Positions 22,894 through 25,164 of a DNA stretch of 25,164 bases are shown piece after piece. Made by a program: the position numbers and the translations under genes. The notes under the pieces are model-generated. The model was not told where the DNA came from. It did not search any database and was given only the letters and a program-made list of their open reading frames with translations. Origin of the DNA: Candidatus Martarchaeota archaeon. GTDB lineage: Archaea; Micrarchaeota; Micrarchaeia; Micrarchaeales; Micrarchaeaceae. Position 1 is the stretch's first letter; each line of letters opens with the position of its first letter. The stretch lies in assembly GCA_023485745.1 (NCBI GenBank), contig JAMCZL010000044.1, forward strand, positions 5,199 to 30,362. Reading direction: 5' to 3'.

Positions 22894-24090
22894 TTATTTT
22901 TTATAAGCAAATAAAGTTAATTCCTTCCTATTGTGAGGTAGCTTCTTTATTTTTATTTCATTGGCTATGTCTTCCATGCTCTTTTTTGCATATGAAATCG
23001 TTCCTGCGGTGTCTATCATGGCAAATTTTAGCGTAGTTATGATTATGCCTTCTGGATCAATTGCTCTGGAAAATTTTTTTGCCACTTCGATACTGTATTT
23101 GGGCTTTACATTTATGTCTATTGCTAGCAATCCGGGGCGCAAAATTTTCAAGTATGCTATGTACTTTTCCGCTTCTTCGGCAGGGGCCTTTATCTGGACG
23201 ATGTCATACAATTTCAATAAATCCGCAATAGTCTGGATTTGAAGGATTTCGATATTTGATACTGACAGGTTTTTGCGGTGTACCTCACCCATGCCAGTGC
23301 CGATAATGGTGTTCTGGTCAGGTCCTGTGCTTTCCTTGTCCATCCCGCTTATGACAAGGACCTTGAACTTTTCACAAAGCTTTTCATAGTTCATCAGGGC
23401 GTTGTCTATGGCGATTACCTTTATCCCTTTTGAAGCCAAGTAATAGCTCCAGCCTCCGGGAGCTGCGCCTATGTCTATCGCCACCTTTATTTTGCTTGGA
23501 TCCACCTTAAAATAGTTGAATGCCTCTGCAATTTTGAAAGATGCGCGGTTCAACCCTATGTCTTTGTCGTCCACGTTTGAGGGTCTGAACCAGTCTATTA
23601 TTTTTGGTCTTTCGGATTCCCCTGCCGTGCTTTTTCCGATAAATATTCTATCCTCTAAAAAAACAATGAATATTGCTATTTCTGGTTTTTTTAAATCTGC
23701 AATGAATCCCATCCGCTCCATTTCGGTGCCGACTGCTACTTCTATGTCCTTGGCCCTTTCTGCCAACTTGAATCCGTATTTTTTTACGTAGATTTTGAAC
23801 CTTTTGCTTTTATCCACTGCCTCTGATACGGATTTGGCTACATCTGCAAAGTTCTTGCTAAACGCGATTGCTTTATCTATTTTGACCACAAAATCAAAAA
23901 ATTCGAAATCTTCGGGAACCAAATCCGGGCCTGTCTTTGGGCTGCCTTTTGAGTTTACTAGGAAAACCTCATGGTCATAGATGCGTTCTATGCTGTCGGT
24001 GTCAATCAGCGCAGATTTGCGTAATTCATCTATGGCGGACTTGAAAAACCGTTTGTCGCATATTGCTAGATATTGCGCCAGACCAACCAC
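22894..24090 (-). CDS. THUMP-FtsJ (RlmM-like) RNA 2'-O-methyltransferase
   Basis: 398 aa from GTG 24090. Residues about 90-145 (KRFKIYVKKYGFKLAERAKDIEVAVG in parts) form a THUMP domain; about 200-398 form a Rossmann methyltransferase of FtsJ type with SAM motif DIGAAPGGWSYYL and IKVIAIDNALM. A Lys in IVQIKAP, the later LLAIDINVKPK and the end LPHNRKELTLFA resemble RlmM, which methylates a 23S rRNA ribose in bacteria. So an rRNA or tRNA 2'-O-methyltransferase is likely; target unknown. It begins 3 nt after the upstream kinase-like gene. Confidence 0.8.
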   Translation of the reverse strand: MVGLAQYLAICDKRFFKSAIDELRKSALIDTDSIERIYDHEVFLVNSKGSPKTGPDLVPEDFEFFDFVVKIDKAIAFSKNFADVAKSVSEAVDKSKRFKIYVKKYGFKLAERAKDIEVAVGTEMERMGFIADLKKPEIAIFIVFLEDRIFIGKSTAGESERPKIIDWFRPSNVDDKDIGLNRASFKIAEAFNYFKVDPSKIKVAIDIGAAPGGWSYYLASKGIKVIAIDNALMNYEKLCEKFKVLVISGMDKESTGPDQNTIIGTGMGEVHRKNLSVSNIEILQIQTIADLLKLYDIVQIKAPAEEAEKYIAYLKILRPGLLAIDINVKPKYSIEVAKKFSRAIDPEGIIITTLKFAMIDTAGTISYAKKSMEDIANEIKIKKLPHNRKELTLFAYKK

Positions 24091-24093
24091 TTT

Positions 24094-24639
24094 TCAGTAG
24101 GACCTCCCATCCATTGATTGTAGGTACTCCTTTATTTTTCTGGCTGACTCTTCTGGCGTATACCTTCCCGTATCTATGGTAAGGCTTTTTACAAAGCTAA
24201 TGGCTGATTTGAGATCGTTTTTTGATGTCAATTCCTTAAATTCACTGGTATCCTTTATTTTGGAGTACTTGCTGCGGCTGCGGCCTTTTATCCTTTCCAG
24301 AAGCTTTTTGTCGCTGCAGTGCAGCCTTACAAAAACCATCTCGCCATCATAGCTTTCTATAATCCGCATGAGCTTCCGGATATATTTGTCATCATAGTCT
24401 TTGCGGTATACCAATGTGAATATTGTATTGATACCGTCTTTGGCTGCGCTTTCAAGCATTTCGTATCTAAACTTTATGACAAGCCTGTTGAATGTCTTGC
24501 TGCCGAACTCGAATATGCTTTTTACGAATTCTATAGAAAGGTGGTTATGAAAAAGCTTGTAGCCGGTCAGGCTTGCGAGTTCGGACGCAACGGTCAGCTT
24601 CCCGACGCCAGGCGGGCCGTATATTAACACCAGTTTCAT
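24094..24639 (-). CDS. P-loop kinase-like ATP-binding protein (AAA_33/shikimate kinase-like)
   Basis: 181 aa from ATG 24639. Walker A GPPGVGKLT at residues 8-16, then KLFHNHLSIEFV, a stretch typical of a widespread family of small P-loop phosphotransferases, and a C-terminal TIDTGRYTPEESARKI. Substrate unknown. ATG 24639 is chosen because GGTG lies four bases before it, the P-loop then begins at the usual place, and the longer frame would run into tRNA-Ala. TATA-like AAATTAAATACC lies at about 24662-24673, so it likely starts the kinase-methyltransferase-nac transcript. Confidence 0.82.
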   Translation of the reverse strand: MKLVLIYGPPGVGKLTVASELASLTGYKLFHNHLSIEFVKSIFEFGSKTFNRLVIKFRYEMLESAAKDGINTIFTLVYRKDYDDKYIRKLMRIIESYDGEMVFVRLHCSDKKLLERIKGRSRSKYSKIKDTSEFKELTSKNDLKSAISFVKSLTIDTGRYTPEESARKIKEYLQSMDGRSY

Positions 24640-24684
24640 AAACACCACAAAAATTGCTGACCGGTATTTAATTTGTATGTTTAG

Positions 24685-24756
24685 TGGACCCAGCGGGATT
24701 CGCACCCGCGGCCTTCCGCTTGCAAAGCGGACGCTCTACTCCTGAGCCATGGGCCC
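24685..24756 (-). tRNA. tRNA-Ala(UGC)
   Basis: 72 nt, no intron. Acceptor GGGCCCA/TGGGTCC (one G-U), D-arm GCTC/GAGC, anticodon stem TCCGC/GCGGA with loop TTTGCAA (anticodon TGC), T-arm GCGGG-TGCGAAT-CCCGC, discriminator A, CCA not encoded. Its 5' end is 4 nt from the stop of the Lys-rich protein gene, so a separate promoter would lie inside that gene or the tRNA is cut from a longer message. Confidence 0.95.
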
Positions 24757-24760
24757 ATCG

Positions 24761-25164
24761 CTATTTTTTATTGTGCTTTTTCTTTGGTTGCCTGGCTTTT
24801 TGACGGGCCAATTTTTTGGGCAGGGGTTTCTTTTTCTTGATAGATGCCTTTTTTGGTGCGGGCTTCTTAGTTATCCTGATTCCGGTCTTGCCCTTCACCG
24901 CCTTTACGCTTCTTTGCACCTTGCTTGACGAGTTTACAGAAGTCAGGCGCTCTATGGTCTCGAGCTCTTTTGGGCTTATGGTTTCCTTGTCAAGCTCGCT
25001 AAGTATATTGTCAGCGACGTTGCTATTTATTGTCTCCGAATCCTTTGATGGATTCGACAGGAATGCATTCTCCATAGTGTTCTTCTTCAGCAGCGTGTCG
25101 AGGTCCTTCAGCATTTTTATTTCCTCAATCTCCTTGCGTATTTTTTTAGGGTCCTTTTTTGATG
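24761..25164 (-). CDS. Lys-rich protein, 5' end outside window
   Basis: The frame is open from the right edge to TAG at 24761-24763. An ATG at 25114 would give 117 aa, but the frame continues upstream to the edge with coding-like charged sequence (DPKKIRKEIEEIK), so the true start probably lies outside. The visible part has an acidic helical region followed by a strongly basic tail (from about GKTGIRITKKPAPKKA to KKHNKK), suggesting nucleic-acid or ribosome binding. No family recognised. Confidence 0.65.
   Translation of the reverse strand, partial: SKKDPKKIRKEIEEIKMLKDLDTLLKKNTMENAFLSNPSKDSETINSNVADNILSELDKETISPKELETIERLTSVNSSSKVQRSVKAVKGKTGIRITKKPAPKKASIKKKKPLPKKLARQKARQPKKKHNKK

Noticed and set aside
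24640..24705. Longer N-terminus for the P-loop kinase-like gene
   Set aside because: It would run into tRNA-Ala and precede the ribosome-binding site that fits the ATG at 24639.

Overview
The window looks archaeal, probably from a small-genome DPANN lineage; Micrarchaeota/ARMAN is my best guess at modest confidence. The evidence is EndoQ, the KEOPS subunit Cgi121, archaeal NAC, a TruD of archaeal type, DUF424, GGTGAT ribosome-binding sites about 3 nt before start codons, TTTAAA-type TATA boxes, a 23S rRNA gene with its own promoter and no 16S or 5S beside it, and a tRNA with an intron at a non-standard place.

Region by region. 1-2289 (minus): a class I aminotransferase (cut by the window edge), a Dph6-like PP-loop enzyme and an endonuclease III. 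2370-6694 (plus): a tight run of type 2 IPP isomerase, a second endonuclease III, an EndoQ-like endonuclease, a GNAT acetyltransferase and exonuclease III, so four base-repair enzymes lie within 5 kb. 6695-8380: an Lrp-like regulator divergent from a 2-Cys peroxiredoxin, then KEOPS Cgi121 on the minus strand.

8399-9373 is the most unusual part. Six very short reading frames of 7-8 codons follow GGTGAT-type sites and would encode Gly/Ser/Cys peptides (MGGAGGC, MEGGQGG, MGGSGGC, MGGSSGS, MDGGASGS, MGGSGGC). Part of the locus is a roughly 350-bp tandem duplication that carries promoter and micro-ORF together. Convergent to it lies a 444-455 aa regulator with a transposase-like N-terminus and two Lrp-like halves; then comes a stand-alone Lrp effector-domain protein overlapping a 52 aa ORF.

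11861-14690 (minus) is a full-length 23S rRNA gene flanked by a complementary processing stem and preceded by its own promoter. 15029-15427 is an AT-rich cytidine deaminase gene, followed by an unexplained GC-rich island. 15754-18498 (plus) carries three membrane-protein genes and truD. 18585-20075 holds two tandem KaiC-like ATPases. A tRNA-Ser(CGA) with a 14-nt intron follows, then a processive-type GT2 glycosyltransferase and DUF424. The right end (minus) carries a partial Lys-rich protein, tRNA-Ala(UGC), a P-loop kinase-like protein, a THUMP-FtsJ methyltransferase and NAC.

Most genes serve translation/RNA modification or base-excision repair; the micro-ORF array fits neither theme and is the main candidate for something undescribed.
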